A DNA stretch of 64,000 nucleotides from Xiphydria camelus (taxonomy: Eukaryota > Arthropoda > Insecta > Hymenoptera > Xiphydriidae): NCBI GenBank assembly GCA_963678675.1, contig OY783192.1, positions 38,533,250-38,597,249 of the forward strand, read 5' to 3'. Positions 1 to 10,770 of this stretch are shown one piece after another (position 1 is the stretch's first letter; each line of letters begins with the position of its first letter). Made by a program: the position numbers and the translations under genes. The notes beneath the pieces are model-generated. The model searched no databases and had not been told where the DNA came from. It worked only from the letters and a program-made list of their open reading frames with translations.

Positions 1-1048
1 TTTAGTCGTCGTCGGAAGGGGAATTACCGCGGCGAAGGATAAGCTCTCCGCAATTTTAAAATTCAAGGAGCGGCTCTGGACTGCTTATAAATGTAGGTTA
101 AACATTTAGCATGGTAATACGTCTCGCCACAAATCTTATCATTTTTACATATGTTTTTCATTGTGCAATACTCGCTATTCTACCTCCAATAAAATATATT
201 CATCGAGTATAACATAATCATAATTACTTATTCCTTTTTCTCATCAATCCAAACTTATTTCAAATCAAACATATTTTTTCGATAAACCTCCCTGTCAGTT
301 ATGTACTCGGATTGATCCATGAGATGTTCACCAGCAGGATAAATTTGACATCGTAACAAACCGAGTTTCAAATGCATTAAATTCAATTATTTATTATTAA
401 CTGGACGAAGCGCGCTGGTAGACTGAAGCAATGATGCGGAGGGAATAAACTGCAGTCTGGTGTCCAGTCTATCACAGCAAAGGGAAAAAGGCGAACTGCA
501 AATATGCAATTATAAAGGGACGTAATGTCTGTTTTATCGGCGATGCTAGATGTGCTTCTGTGTTGGAGTCTATATACCGAGAGGGCGCTATTTTAAAAGT
601 CTAGCAATTATTGCTCCAATTTTTCCATTCATTTCTTAAAAATATGTTTAAATTTAGAAAAAATTCATATCTAAATAGGAGGAGTATAAACGAATTATAA
701 GGGGTTGAAATAAGGGAGAGCTTGAAAATTGAAAGGGTTGTTCAAGAATCGATGGGTAATTTACCGACACTCTTGGCCAGATTCCCTTGAAAATTATAAC
801 ATTTGAAAAGGCTCCAATTTTGGCACAAGACATGCATGCGAAAGTAAATAAAATATTAGATATGATCAGCACCGAATTACAGTTCTACGGTGAATGGTAT
901 TAATGGAGTGTCGATAAATTTACCGACCGAAAGGGTTAAATAAAAGGGGCACAGGTTTAAATCTATATTTAGCTATCTTACAGTGCGTATAGTTACTGGT
1001 ATATGTATTTTGGTTAGCGTTCAAGTTTGTAGGTTATACAAAGTTGCT
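1..1048. other. AT-rich upstream flank of MTFP1, no gene recognised
   Basis: No frame in this stretch resembles a known protein and no splice-consistent exon chain was found. The last 100 bases before the MTFP1 start are AT-rich and must contain its promoter and 5' UTR, but no clear TATA or initiator motif stands out. An AATAAA-like word near 188 could be a poly(A) signal of a gene lying left of the window, which is speculation. Confidence 0.5.
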
Positions 1049-1130
1049 ATGAAATCCATTTCGAAAGAAATTTTGACCGACGCAAAAACCGAGGTGGATA
1101 TTTATCGTGACACCCCTCTCAGATATCTCG
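1049..1130 (+). CDS. MTFP1: MTFP1 exon 1 (coding)
   Basis: 82 nt from ATG to CTCG|GTAATC encode the N-terminal leader and RDTPLRYL. The exon ends in phase 1, splitting a Gly codon (G|GT) that exon 2 completes. Confidence 0.92.
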
Positions 1131-2081
1131 GTAATCATGGCGGAGCGGTTTAAGATATCTGATTGCTTACTTCTGTTATTTTAAAAGTGTATCGACATCT
1201 TTATCTTCATCTTTCAGGTTACGCTAATGAAGTGGGAGAAGCGTTTCGAGGCGTCGTTCTAAAGTCTGTGGTATGGCTCAGCTATGTTGTCGCCACTGGT
1301 TATGTTTTAGCTGACACGGTACATAAGAGTCTACAGATTTATCAGGTAAACCACAGCTGCTTAGGAGTCTGCAGAATCGCACGTATTCTTATTTTCATTT
1401 GATTGGATGGATTGGATCAATTTTTATGGGCCTTTGAATTTCTTTATCGCGCATTCTAGCGTCGCTATGCGGTATTAAAAAAAAGTGCCGCGAACTTTGA
1501 CTGTGTTTTAAAACATTTTCCGAGTCAAAACGAAAGTTTAAAGTCAGTCTAATTATTTTTCTTTAGTTTCATATTAAATGACTTTATAGATTATGTGATG
1601 AAGTTGCATTGAAAATAAATAAATATATAAATATACATATGCGAAGTGCATAAATTCGATGCATTTTTTATACAGCAAGTTTAAATTCGTGATTTTTATT
1701 GGAATTACTTAAAAATGTTTCAGCGGACTTTTACTCACTCGGGTTCGATTGTCAATTATGTTTCAGAAAGACACGACTCCTGATAAGAAGAAGTACGTGA
1801 TTCTCTCCGCCTCGGACACTTTGTTATGGCAAAGTTTTGCATCGGTCATAATTCCCGGATTTACCATCAATAGACTCTGCGCTGCGGTTCGATACGTACA
1901 ACGAAAAAGTAATGGGACAATGAAGGGACCGTGGGTTCCCATTGCGGTGGGTCTCGCGTCCATACCTCTCATTGTACATCCCATAGACGTGGCCGTGGAA
2001 GAGACGATGAATGTCTCTTATAGAAAATGGACCGGGTATCATCCCAAGGAGCCACTCGATCGAATTAGAGAAAAGGATTAA
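1049..2081 (+). CDS. MTFP1: Mitochondrial fission process protein 1 (MTP18 family), 3 exons
   Basis: Joining 1049-1130, 1218-1345 and 1767-2081 gives one continuous 174-aa protein. Both introns are GT..AG, of 87 and 421 bp. The product matches the MTFP1/MTP18 family, inner mitochondrial membrane proteins that promote mitochondrial fission. Diagnostic blocks are RDTPLRYLGYANEVGEAFR near residues 20-39, VVWLSYVVATGYVLAD near 44-59, SVIIPGFTINRLCAAVRYV near 89-108, and PWVPIAVGLASIPLIVHPID near 117-136. These contain the hydrophobic membrane segments. Length fits the family (about 166 aa in mammals). The start is the first ATG of the open frame and leaves a short 20-residue polar leader. The gene stands alone, and the next recognised gene (Lim1) starts several kb downstream on the same strand. 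Identification rests on remembered family sequence; the splice model comes from the sequence itself. Confidence 0.95.
1218..1345 (+). CDS. MTFP1: MTFP1 exon 2
   Basis: 128 nt between the acceptor CTTTCAG and the donor CAG|GTAAAC. It encodes GYANEVGEAFR and the first hydrophobic segment, ending in SLQIYQ in phase 0. Confidence 0.95.
1767..2081 (+). CDS. MTFP1: MTFP1 exon 3 (terminal)
   Basis: 315 nt including the TAA stop at 2079-2081, opening after the acceptor TTTCAG. It encodes the second half of the family domain, with IPGFTINR and the HPID motif, then a charged tail ending REKD. Confidence 0.95.
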   Translation, partial: KDTTPDKKKYVILSASDTLLWQSFASVIIPGFTINRLCAAVRYVQRKSNGTMKGPWVPIAVGLASIPLIVHPIDVAVEETMNVSYRKWTGYHPKEPLDRIREKD

Positions 2082-2152
2082 GATAGATTCGTTGATAGTA
2101 GTGTGAGTATAAGCATTCCACCTTGTTGACGCGTGTGACAAAACGCCATGTT

Positions 2153-2192
2153 ATTAAATGATTTATAATAGTAAATATATGATATTATTAAA
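2153..2192 (+). terminator. Poly(A) signals of MTFP1
   Basis: Two ATTAAA hexamers, at 2153-2158 and 2187-2192, lie 70-110 bp past the MTFP1 stop in an AT-rich stretch. Either could direct 3' end formation and give a short 3' UTR. This is a motif-only call. Confidence 0.45.
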
Positions 2193-2279
2193 TTTTCGAA
2201 ACGTCTCTTTCATTTAATCCATACGTGACGTAAAGATCATCCTCTCTCAGACAGAGAGTTGTGTGTATAGGGGGTTAAA

Positions 2280-2730
2280 AATTCTCTACTTATATTTTGC
2301 CAAAATCAAAGTCTTTGAAATCGACCGCTTGATCACTGTACTATTTATGTATCTTTCGTGCTGATTAAGAAAAGTACGGTTATTAGGTCGATATCCCAGA
2401 GTGAATATAAAATATCAGCAATCTTATGTACGAGAGAGAGAAAAAGAGTTTAACGTAAAACATTGAAGATATCTTAGAATTCCTTTGAGATTTCCTGAAT
2501 AAATCAGTGATTTTCGGGGAGAGAGAATCAGCGTGAAAAAATACATCAGATAGAGCGGTCTGAAGTTGAATTCTAGGGTATTCGATTTTGGCAAAAAGTG
2601 CAAAAGTGCGAAAAGTGAAATCGGTTGCCAGACCACCCCATCTTACGTATTTTTTCCCGCTAATTAAGAAAGGTACAATTATTTGACCGATATCTGAAAG
2701 GAAATACAAAATATCAGCGGTATCGTATAG
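2280..2730. repeat. Dispersed repeat (family M), partly duplicated
   Basis: Two related blocks (about 2300-2435 and 2580-2730) share the order 'ATTAAGAAA.GTAC..TTA....CGATATC...GGAAATA.AAAATATCAGC'. The same block recurs near 23000-23290 and 40850-41340, sometimes inverted. It is a non-coding dispersed element of unknown class. Confidence 0.55.
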
Positions 2731-3229
2731 AATCGTTTTTCCAATTGAATCGTAATATCAACATCGCTCGCAGGATGACTCGGAATCGACTTATTTCAAC
2801 TCGCTCCGATCGCCACTTCGGAAAAAACAATCATACGCCATAAGTTGAATATATTACGGCGACCCGCCAACGGCATCATCATAAGCACCCATTCAAATGT
2901 TCGATAGTAACACTAAATTACCAATTCATACGTATACCGCGTGACTGGTACTAAATTGCATTCGCCTCATTTTATTTTCCTCTCGACGCACCGTTATAGT
3001 TGGCGAACAATAGGAGCGTTAAATCGACGCGAGATACGCGAAGCGATATTTTACATCGATCTCAAAATGCCACTCGTATAGCGACGGGCAAAAATTTATA
3101 TTTTATTTTTGGAAAAGAGTCTCGGGGAGGAATTCGTTTAAAGGCTTTGGAAAAATCGCGAATAGCGTTTCATTTTTGGAGCACCTATACATATATATCA
3201 AATTCCCGATACATGTTAAACACAGCCAA

Positions 3230-3428
3230 CACGGAGAGAAATTTTTATTAAAAATTACCGAGAAATTCACGTAACCATGCATGGTACATGATATCAATGA
3301 CCAATTTGTTACATATGCTTCAGGGTAAAATTGACTATTTTTTCAAGAGAACAAAAATTGGTCACAGACATCATGTCTAATGATTACGCGATTTTCGCGG
3401 TAATTTTTAACGAATATTTTCTCCGTAT
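3230..3428. repeat. Palindromic element, family G
   Basis: The tips are CACGGAGA on the left and the complement TCTCCGTA on the right. The arms carry inverted copies of 'AAATTACCG.GAAATTCACGTAA' and 'CAATGACCAATTT'. Two further copies lie at 5160-5412 and 32970-33212. This looks like a MITE-type element with no coding capacity. Confidence 0.75.
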
Positions 3429-3479
3429 AGCCTGAGAGAAGAGTTTATTCGTAATTAATAAATGTGTACCTGATTATGG

Positions 3480-3656
3480 CGAGAGAAATATTTCATTGAA
3501 GCAAGTAAATATATATCGAGTATTAGAATGTCCTTTTCATTTAAACAAAAATAGAGTAACAGCTAATGAATATTTGCTTGGACCAAAGAAATATTTCTTT
3601 CGCTATTATCAAGTACGTACACGTATATTAACTATAAATAAACTGTTTTCTCAGTG
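3480..3656. repeat. Palindromic element, family S
   Basis: An inverted-repeat segment whose right tip is TTTTCTCAGTG. Internal AATATTT/AAATATT and ATGAATATTTGC motifs pair across the centre. A relative lies at about 46970-47240. The left tip is degenerate (GAGAGAAATA). Confidence 0.55.
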
Positions 3657-4670
3657 TAACTCTCTATGCGATACAGGCGACTTGGTACGAAGTGGGCGTT
3701 AAACTCGACAACTCCAAATAAGTAGACAACCGCTTGGCACGATCTATAAAAAACTCCGTCAGCCATCGCGTAGGTACTTCTAATCGGCGCTCTTGTACCG
3801 ATCTATTATTTTTTATCTATATTCTCCTTTTATCGTTTCCATTGCTCTATTTTTTTCTAACGCACCGTACCTCTTTCCCATCAGCGCGCGTGCTCCAAGA
3901 AACATTGATATTTCCAGGAGAACGTTATTACGACGCTATCGGGATCTAGACGTATCTACATAACGGCTGGTCTCACTCGTCGTTCTCTATTTTTCTTCGT
4001 AGATCTCACGACGGATAAAAGAGACACGTATCGCGTCTCCCTCATCGCCGTACAGATATTCGCATCGACGATAGGAGTGAAACAATGGGAGGGCATTGTC
4101 GACGTTTTTGCCAGCGTTTCTTTCTCGACGCCGCGATCTCCTCTCGGAGCGTCGGGACGTCCGTTCTGTGTACCTACCATCTACGCGCAATCGCACGCTC
4201 TCGGAGACTCGGGGTTTTTCCGCGAGATCGTTTAACGGCTCGTTGGCGCGAGGCTTTCTTCGCGCAGGTCAACCCACGTGGAAATGAGCGTTTTATAATC
4301 GCGATCGTGAGCTATTTATTCTCACGGGGTTGGAAACCCTGTCTCACCGTTCGCGTCAACACCACGAGTCTTCGCCTATCGACCGATCTCCTCGGTCACT
4401 GTCAAAAGAAAAGTTTTACGTCCGCGTCGATAACTCGCTACGAAAACAGACAACCGCGCAGATCCTACTGTACACCCAAAACGGACACTCCGAGCGCGAT
4501 TTTAGCCGCACGCAGCTACCGCACACGGCGAGCTGCGCCGTTCAAGTTGAGCCGCGACCGCGCGGTCGCGTAAAAGTAACGGGATGTCGACAAAGGCCCA
4601 TCCCCGAAAGGGTTAGTCGCGTGTAAACTCGGCGCGCGGATTAATTTTTCAAACCCGGCTTACCGCGCGG

Positions 4671-4680
4671 CTATATAGGG
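4671..4680 (+). promoter_or_regulatory. TATA-like box
   Basis: CTATATAGGG sits in a GC-rich block with no other AT-rich sequence nearby, which makes it a possible core promoter. No transcript start can be tied to it. Confidence 0.2.
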
Positions 4681-4920
4681 TTGATGTGCGTACGGCACTC
4701 GCGCTCGACGGCGCGTCTCTCTCGTCATCCGCGGCCGCGCAATTATTTTCTCACCGCGCGCAACCTCGCGGGATTAAGCGTTACCGCGCGCATCCCTCCC
4801 CCGCGTTCGATCCTCCCTCCGCAGCGCGGCGACACGGTTATCGCCTCTCGACGTCGGCGGTTCGCGAAAACCGCGAACGGAGCTTCGACAACCCTCGGGG
4901 TGTCCGCGCGGTGTCTCATT

Positions 4921-5006
4921 CACTGAGAAAAAAAAGATTAAAATTTATTCCGTTAGAAGGATAATCTGAGTACGAAAGGTAAAGTGGATCGAAAATTATT
5001 CTAAGT
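4921..5006. repeat. Half copy of palindromic element family A
   Basis: Starts with the intact tip CACTGAGAAAAA and follows the 25016-25210 copy for about 85 bp. It then breaks off at the centre of the palindrome, so the right arm is missing. It is a truncated copy. Confidence 0.75.
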
Positions 5007-5159
5007 ACCTACAGCGACTCAAGGTTGCGCGCTCCGTGAAACATCACCGAACAAGCATATTTGTGCAATTAAATGATTTCAAACTAGTACGAATAAAATG
5101 CTAAACATTTGTTCAATATACGCACGATTTTTGGTAAATATGTCGTTGCGATAAACAGA

Positions 5160-5412
5160 CGCGGAGAAAGATGTTCGTTAAAAATTACCGCGAAAATCAC
5201 GTAGGTAACCATGGGACGTGATGTCTGCAACCAAATTGTTTATCGTAGACCACTGTAAAACTCCTTCATCCCTCGCTCTGTTTCAGTTATTTGCTCTCCT
5301 GTGAAAAAATAGTCAATTTCACCTTGAAGCATACGTAAAAATTGGTCATCGACATCGTGTTCCGCGGTCACGTGAATTTCACGGTAATTTTTCATGAAGA
5401 TTTCTCCCCGTG
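5160..5412. repeat. Palindromic element, family G
   Basis: The arms GCGGAGAAAGATGTTCGTTA and TTTCTCCCCGTG flank inverted 'AAATTACCG' and 'TCACGT' blocks shared with 3230-3428 and 32970-33212. It lies just upstream of the CpG-rich block. Confidence 0.75.
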
Positions 5413-5859
5413 CAGCGATTAATTCGAATCACCGTATAATGTAAATCGAACAATTTCTCGAAGAGCAATCATTTTTCCAAACTCATACGGCAAAATAAAC
5501 GTAGACTTTAGAACGATCAATTGTAATTTGCACGATGCGTCGTGGCGAGTTCATACGTGACGACGCGCCCCGCGCTCTTCCACCCCCGTCGCCGGAGCGT
5601 CGTCACGCGCGCGCCTCTCGCTGTTTTCGGGGAAACAATCTCCCTCCCACCCCCTCCCGACACCTGCGCAGAGACGCGTTCCTCTACCGCGAAGGGTGAC
5701 AACAGAGACGCGCGCGTTCGCGACGACCGCGGGATCCACGAGGAGGCAGCGCGCTCCTGAAACCTGTGGCATTCAGGCGCGGGGTGGTTTCGTCTCCGCG
5801 CGACACCGCAGATCAATAGGCAAGATACACCTATATATAGGAGGCTGTTTCGACGCGCC

Positions 5860-5860
<1 letters not shown>

Positions 5861-5894
<34 letters not shown>

Positions 5895-5899
5895 CAGCA
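5861..5899. repeat. (GCA)n trinucleotide microsatellite
   Basis: About ten uninterrupted GCA units followed by an imperfect pair, with a TATA-like word 20-30 bp to the left. No supported frame covers it, so a polyGln or polyAla reading is not claimed. Confidence 0.9.
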
Positions 5900-7029
5900 A
5901 AACGGCAGCAGCCGGCGACGGCGGTGACGGTTCTGCGTTTGTCTGAAATTTTGCAGCCATTCCGCGGCCATGTCTGGTTTCACCCCGGGGGTTGGTAACG
6001 CCTCCGCGACGCGCGTTTCCACCAATGGCGTGCGATCCGACGGGGTGTCTCGCGGGGGGCGTGGCAGGTAGAAAACCGGAGGCGTGAGTCGGTCGGGGCC
6101 CAACGCGAAAGGGGGGTTCGCGGTCGCAGGTGCAGCCAGTTGGCCGGCAAACTCGAAGCGAGCGCGCTCGGGGATCGCTGGTGCGCGCCTCTCTCTCTCT
6201 CTCTCTCCGCGGTTGGAAGCGCGACGGGGAGATCGCTCTCTTTCTCTCTCGCTCGTAATTCAAGAAGTTCGCGAGGAAAACGCCGAGTGTGCGCGCGCGC
6301 GCGCGCGATGAGAGTCGCGAGACGTTCGAGGATCTGAGAGGGGTTGACGTGCGCGCGTGCGAGGGTGCAAGGGCGAGAGTGGTGGTCGCGCCGTGCGATA
6401 ATTCGACGCGAGGTTCGGGCCGCGCGCGAGTGAACGTCTCGCGGGAGAGACGACCGGAGAATCGGTGCGCGGCTGTTCGGAGAAACTGGGTGCGGAAGAG
6501 TAGTACCTATTCGAAGGAGTAACGGCCCCGCACGCGGCAGCCGCGTCGCGAGTGCGAAGAGCCGTCCGCGCGGTCCCGATACTCGAACGACACGCGTGCC
6601 GAGTGACGAGATGGACCGTCGCGAGGAGACCGCAGTCGGCCCGTGCGCGCGTTGCGATCCATGAGACGCGAAACCGCGCCCCTTCGGACACGCGAGTACC
6701 TACATACCTACCACCGCCATCCGGCGCTGCACGGGTCGTCGAGCGCGCGTCGCCGAGGAGGCGAGGGTCATCGCCGTCGCAACGAGCGGCCCCGCGGTGT
6801 CGTGCGCGCGCGATGCGGAGGCGCAGCGGCGTCGCGAATCTCGAGCTCGTTCGGGGGATGTGAGGCCGGGAGGCGGCAGGCGCGCGACACCATGAGAAAG
6901 CCCTGCGGAGCGCCGAGAAACGAGAAGGAGGTCTAACCCGTCGCGCACACAGTTCCCTCCGGTTTCGTAGACACCCGCAGGAATCTCCGCGACGCACAGT
7001 GCCGCAAGTGTCCAAGCTGGCGCGAGTGA

Positions 7030-7330
7030 GGGGAAGTGCGATTTCCATCCGGTTGGGATAATACAGTAAAAGTGGGTGCACTGGGGCCCTCGGGACCCTT
7101 CGGCCGGTACGGGCCTGTGGAAGGTGGGCCTGGTGGTGGTCCCGGGCCCGCTGAAGGAGTGGGGATAGGGGCGGCCGCAGCCGCGGCTGGGGAGGTGGAG
7201 GGGTACGGGGGCGCTGGGGGCGGGGGAGGGGGCCCTGGAGGGGTTGCGGGGGGAACCCCCCGGATAAGGGTCGCGCCCCTGGGGGGGCCTTGTTGCGCAC
7301 CCCTGCCCGTCACCCAGTCCCATAACATAG
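7030..7330 (+). other. Lim1: Candidate 5' exon of Lim1 (leader or N-terminal extension)
   Basis: A Gly/Ala/Pro-coding-like segment ends at ATAACATAG|GTAAGAC, a good donor. The frame open from 7030 to 7330 ends in phase 1. Joined to the acceptor at 15929, it stays in frame with the Lim1 ATG through 17 extra bases with no stop. Ala codons vary at the third base (GCG GCC GCA GCC GCG GCT), as in real coding sequence. There is no in-frame ATG and a TGA lies at 7027, so it is either 5' UTR or needs another upstream exon. The right boundary is inferred and the left is unknown. Confidence 0.35.
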
Positions 7331-7742
7331 GTAAGACGTAGCTCGATACTTTTATTAGCGCCTCGTGCGCGCTCTACGGTGTTCCCTGTATACCTACGCG
7401 TGCTGTACGCGCGCGCGCGCGCGCGAGATGCTGGTTGTGTACGGTTAATTTATCGGCGACCATGGGAAAAATAGCGACGAGAGCGAACGACCGCTTTGAG
7501 GCTGCGGCCGGTGTGCGGTTCGCTCGTCGATGTAAGCTTTTGTTGTCGGACGATGCGGTGCGCTTTTTTAACACTGCGTGTGGGTTACGATATTTATGGG
7601 AAAGGCGCGAAGATTGGCGTCGGACGACGAGAGAGATGCAGGCGTGTCGGTGCGCGGCGATTGTCGACGACGATGCTTTTCGTTTCCTCCCTTTCGCGCG
7701 AATACATTTCGTTCTCGATTGCCGAAGGAAATTTGCCACTTA

Positions 7743-8604
7743 CTTCGAGAGAAATAATTGCTGGTGCCAAAAAGATGTTTTTTTTTAAAATAAAAAACAC
7801 GATATAGGTAATTTCGGGATCAAGCAATACTTCGTTTTCTTCGTGCGAGAAAATGTTTGATAGATTTGAGTAATTGGTTTTTTTTTTGTGCGCAGAGAGA
7901 ATTTCTCGTTCCCACGATAGTATTTTTGAATCTGTATACCTACATGGAAAAAAAGGTTTTGCAGTTTTAAGAAAACTGGGTTTTACTGAGAATTTCTTGC
8001 CATTGTGACAAATAGGTATATTATCCGTGGCAGCAAAAGAGATATGTTCGTTAATGGTAAAAATATTTATCGGGACAGCATATATTTTGACTAAACAAAA
8101 TTTCATTCTGCGATATCATTTTTTTCCGCGTATTGTTATATTTACATAAAAGAACATGTCCTAACTGACTGATTCATCAACGCCGAACCGAAACCGCTGA
8201 AGCTAATTAAATGAAATTTTGAACAGTAGATTTCTTTTGTGACGCTAAGCACCCACTGATAAAATATTTTACGAAATTTTTCCCTTGAGATGGTTTAACA
8301 GGGGGTGTCAATTTCTATGAAAATCCGTCATTTTTGAAATTCAATCCATGAAAATCGATACTTGTCCTTTCGGTCAGAAATGAGGAAAGACGTGTTTCAG
8401 GATTTTTAACATTTATCCTTCGAGGGAGTACAGCCGGGGATGAGATTATTTCGAGATTCACGCCGACGAAGTAGCGAGTGGAAAGCTAGTCAAGAATACA
8501 TATATATTCTTCGATTAAGAATCGGCATTCTCAAAAATGTCTAAAATCACGTGTTCTTGATTCGGGAAACATTTTTTTAACACTAGCAATTATTTCTCTC
8601 AGTG
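7743..8604. repeat. Palindromic element family I, expanded by nested insertions
   Basis: The left arm begins GAGAGAAATAATTGCTGGTG at 7747, and the right arm is the complement of ACTAGCAATTATTTCTCTCA ending at 8604. Intact relatives (14857-15147, 20875-21159) are about 290 bp. Here roughly 550 bp of foreign sequence separates the arms, including the dispersed repeat at 8158-8490. Confidence 0.7.
8158..8490 (+). repeat. Dispersed repeat with cross-taxon character
   Basis: Begins with CTAACTGACTGATTCATCAA, contains AAGCACCCACTGATAAAATA and an AACAGGGGGTGTCAA block, and ends with GACGAAGTAGCGAG.GGAAAGCTAGT. From memory, this order of motifs matches a repeat found in many unrelated genomes, insect and bacterial. 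No long open frame is present. It lies inside a foldback element. See the finding. Confidence 0.45.
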
Positions 8605-9372
8605 CATAAGAATGGGACTCTTCATTTTTTTCGATCGACGCGCCGGGATACGTTTTGTTGGGCGATGCAAAGGTGGCGATCGGCTCCAGCCACTGTCCGC
8701 GGATCGCCTGAATGGTTATTCTCAATTGGATCGATTCGATGCAACCGTGTCGACGCGGATCGCGCTTAAAAACGTGAGATCGCGCAGCTGGGACATTCGT
8801 CTTTTTTCCTCCATTACGGGAGCAAGCGCCGCTCGCGACCGCGCGGAATCCGCGCCAACGCGCCTGCCGCGCGATGCAGAAGAAAAGTCGCTCCATCGTG
8901 CGCTCGAGTTACCGCGCGAGATTGCGATCGCGTCTGCGAAAAAAAGCCAGAACTGCGCGTCCTTGCGAGCGCGAGAGTCGAGAAAGGAGAGCGTCGCCCC
9001 CGCCGCGTTGGGAATGATTAACGATCGATCGATCCTCGGCAGGGAATTGATCGCTCGCCGGTAAATTCTCGGTCTTGCGAGATCTTTTAAATATACGGAG
9101 ACGATCCCGCGCTGTAGGAGCGACGGTTCGCCTCGCTCGTAATTTGATAGCGAGAAAAAGTTTTCCTCCCTCATTTCGATCCGTCGGAAATTATCGAAGA
9201 CAAAGGCAAAGATCGTCTCGCGTGCCTGATCGTTTTCTTTTCGTTCGAAGGGGTTGAATCTTCGCTGCGAAATACTCATTCTTTGACACCGTACGATTTA
9301 TTCATTCGAATTCTCGATCGCGTCGCGCTGATTCGTTCCTTTTGCTTCGATATGTAAAAATTGCGTTATTCT

Positions 9373-9646
9373 ATTGAGAAAATATAATTTAGGTTAAAAT
9401 ATGACAAAACGCATTCAGTTCGACACGTTTAGATATTCTCAATGAAATACCGCTCAGTTGAATCAAATATCTAGTTATTATAAACAAATGTTTAATTATT
9501 CCAACGAGACATTTAGTCATTCCAACTACGTGGTCCAAACGTGGTCAGATTAATTAAATATAGACGGAGGATCCATATTTCACCAAACGTTTTGGTCATC
9601 GTCTCCAGGATTTTCCTTAGACCAACCAAGCTTTTCTTTCTCGGTA
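9373..9646. repeat. Palindromic element, family C
   Basis: The arm 'TTAGGTTAAAATATGACAAAA' and the distal 'GTCTCCAGGATTTT' are the two ends of a family with at least eight members in the window. The interior carries repeated 'AACGTTTGGTTA' type motifs. The tips are weakened copies of CACTGAGAAAA and its complement. Confidence 0.7.
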
Positions 9647-9692
9647 TCGGATTATCATCCGAATGTCCTTCTCCAAAAATTGATGTAACGTA

Positions 9693-9949
9693 CACGGAGA
9701 AAAAAAAAATATTGGATCTAGGTACTGAAAATTACTTGCGGGGTCGTACCTACTTACTTTTATTTAGATCAATTTAATCTTTTTTCATATTAATCAGTTA
9801 TTTCTTCCTTGCAGTCACATACTATTCCACATGATTGCAAGGAAGAGATTTTTAACTGATGTATGAAAAAAATTGCATTGACGTAAATAAATAATTACCT
9901 ACGACTCCGCAAGTAACTTTCGGTAGATCCAATTCTTTCTCACTCTGTG
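9693..9949. repeat. Palindromic element, family E
   Basis: Complete copy. CACGGAGAAAA at the left and CTCTGTG at the right are flanked by TA on both sides (9691-9692 and 9950-9951). The arms carry inverted 'GAAAATTACTTGCGGGGTCG' and 'CGACTCCGCAAGTAA', and the centre carries TTGCAGTCACATACTATTCC and its complement. Confidence 0.8.
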
Positions 9950-10313
9950 TAGGTGCGACATGTGGCAATTTATAAGCACCGTCGAACTTTCTTTCGGGGC
10001 TGGAATAATCGCGCGACGAGATCGGCGCGGATTCGAAGCCAACTCAAACCATTTTCGCCTTAATAACACTGTTACCGGATACCGGCGTTACGCCCCGTCA
10101 TGTATAGTTCTCCGCGGCCGGTGAACGTTTACAACTACAAATTAGCGAGGTGTAACGAGATCGGATTGGCGCGCGAAACGCGAGATGTACGCGATAAGGT
10201 CGTAAATGGAATACTTCTTCTCGGAGTTCGCCTGCTGATTAAATTACAAATTCTTTTATCGACGCGTACATTTTCTGCCCCGCGAAAACTGGGCGCATCA
10301 CTGAGAAAAATGA

Positions 10314-10540
10314 TTAGTACCTAGTGTTAACCAAACGTTTGGTTGATAGGGGAATAGGGAAATATTTTTATCGGGACAAAACCAAACTCTTGGTTACGAC
10401 GAGTAGATGTTATAATCGTGGTAACGTAATATTTCTAAATTGTTTGGTAGTCACAACCAAACATTTGTTTTCGCGATAAAAATATTTCGTTGTTCTCATG
10501 TCAATCAAACGTTTGATTAACATTAAACGAAAAAATGATG
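10314..10540. repeat. Inverted-repeat element with AACCAAACGTTTGGTT cores
   Basis: Starts near CACTGAGAAAAATGATTAGT. Inverted halves carry 'GTTAACCAAACGTTTGGTTGA' (left) and 'TCAATCAAACGTTTGATTAAC' (right) around a TATTTTTATCG/CGATAAAAATA core. A right-hand half with the same ends lies at 19643-19687. Confidence 0.6.
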
Positions 10541-10578
10541 ATTTTAATCTTTAATATTAATTCACCAGTGTGAATCTA

Positions 10579-10770
10579 CACCGTAAACAAACATTTGTAT
10601 TTTTAATATACTTTCGTATAAAGCTTTTTCTCAATACGTGATTATGAAGATGATATATTTCCTTGTGTAATTTCCCTTATAAATTTCACAACGGAGTATA
10701 TTAATTTCCATATTTCACGTATTATATACAATTATTATATATTAAATTTAATACAAATTTTTGTACAGTG
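10579..10770. repeat. Palindromic element, family J
   Basis: Complete copy flanked by TA on both sides. The tips are CACCGTAAACAAA and the complement TTTGTACAGTG. The arms have AAGCTTTTTCTCAATACGTG against its inverted partner, and TTTCACAACGGAGTATATTA. Four more copies lie in the window. Confidence 0.75.

Larger units (their letters stand above)
5520..7330 (+). promoter_or_regulatory. CpG-rich block, probable Lim1 promoter region
   Basis: About 1.8 kb of strongly CG-rich DNA inside AT-rich surroundings. It holds a TATATATAG word at 5832, a (GCA)n tract, (CT)n and (CG)n runs, and a strong splice donor at its right end. Position and orientation suit the first exon and promoter of Lim1, whose first identified coding exon needs an upstream exon. 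The long open frames on both strands here are best explained by low stop frequency. Promoter activity is inferred. Confidence 0.4.

Noticed and set aside
4085..4573. 162-codon plus-strand frame
   Set aside because: Arg/Ser/Thr-rich frame in GC-rich sequence with no domain and no conserved-looking codon pattern.
5517..7328. Long minus-strand frames of 248, 346 and 207 codons
   Set aside because: They overlap each other in different frames, are rich in Arg/Pro/Ala/Ser as expected for CpG-rich DNA, and show no domain or splice support.
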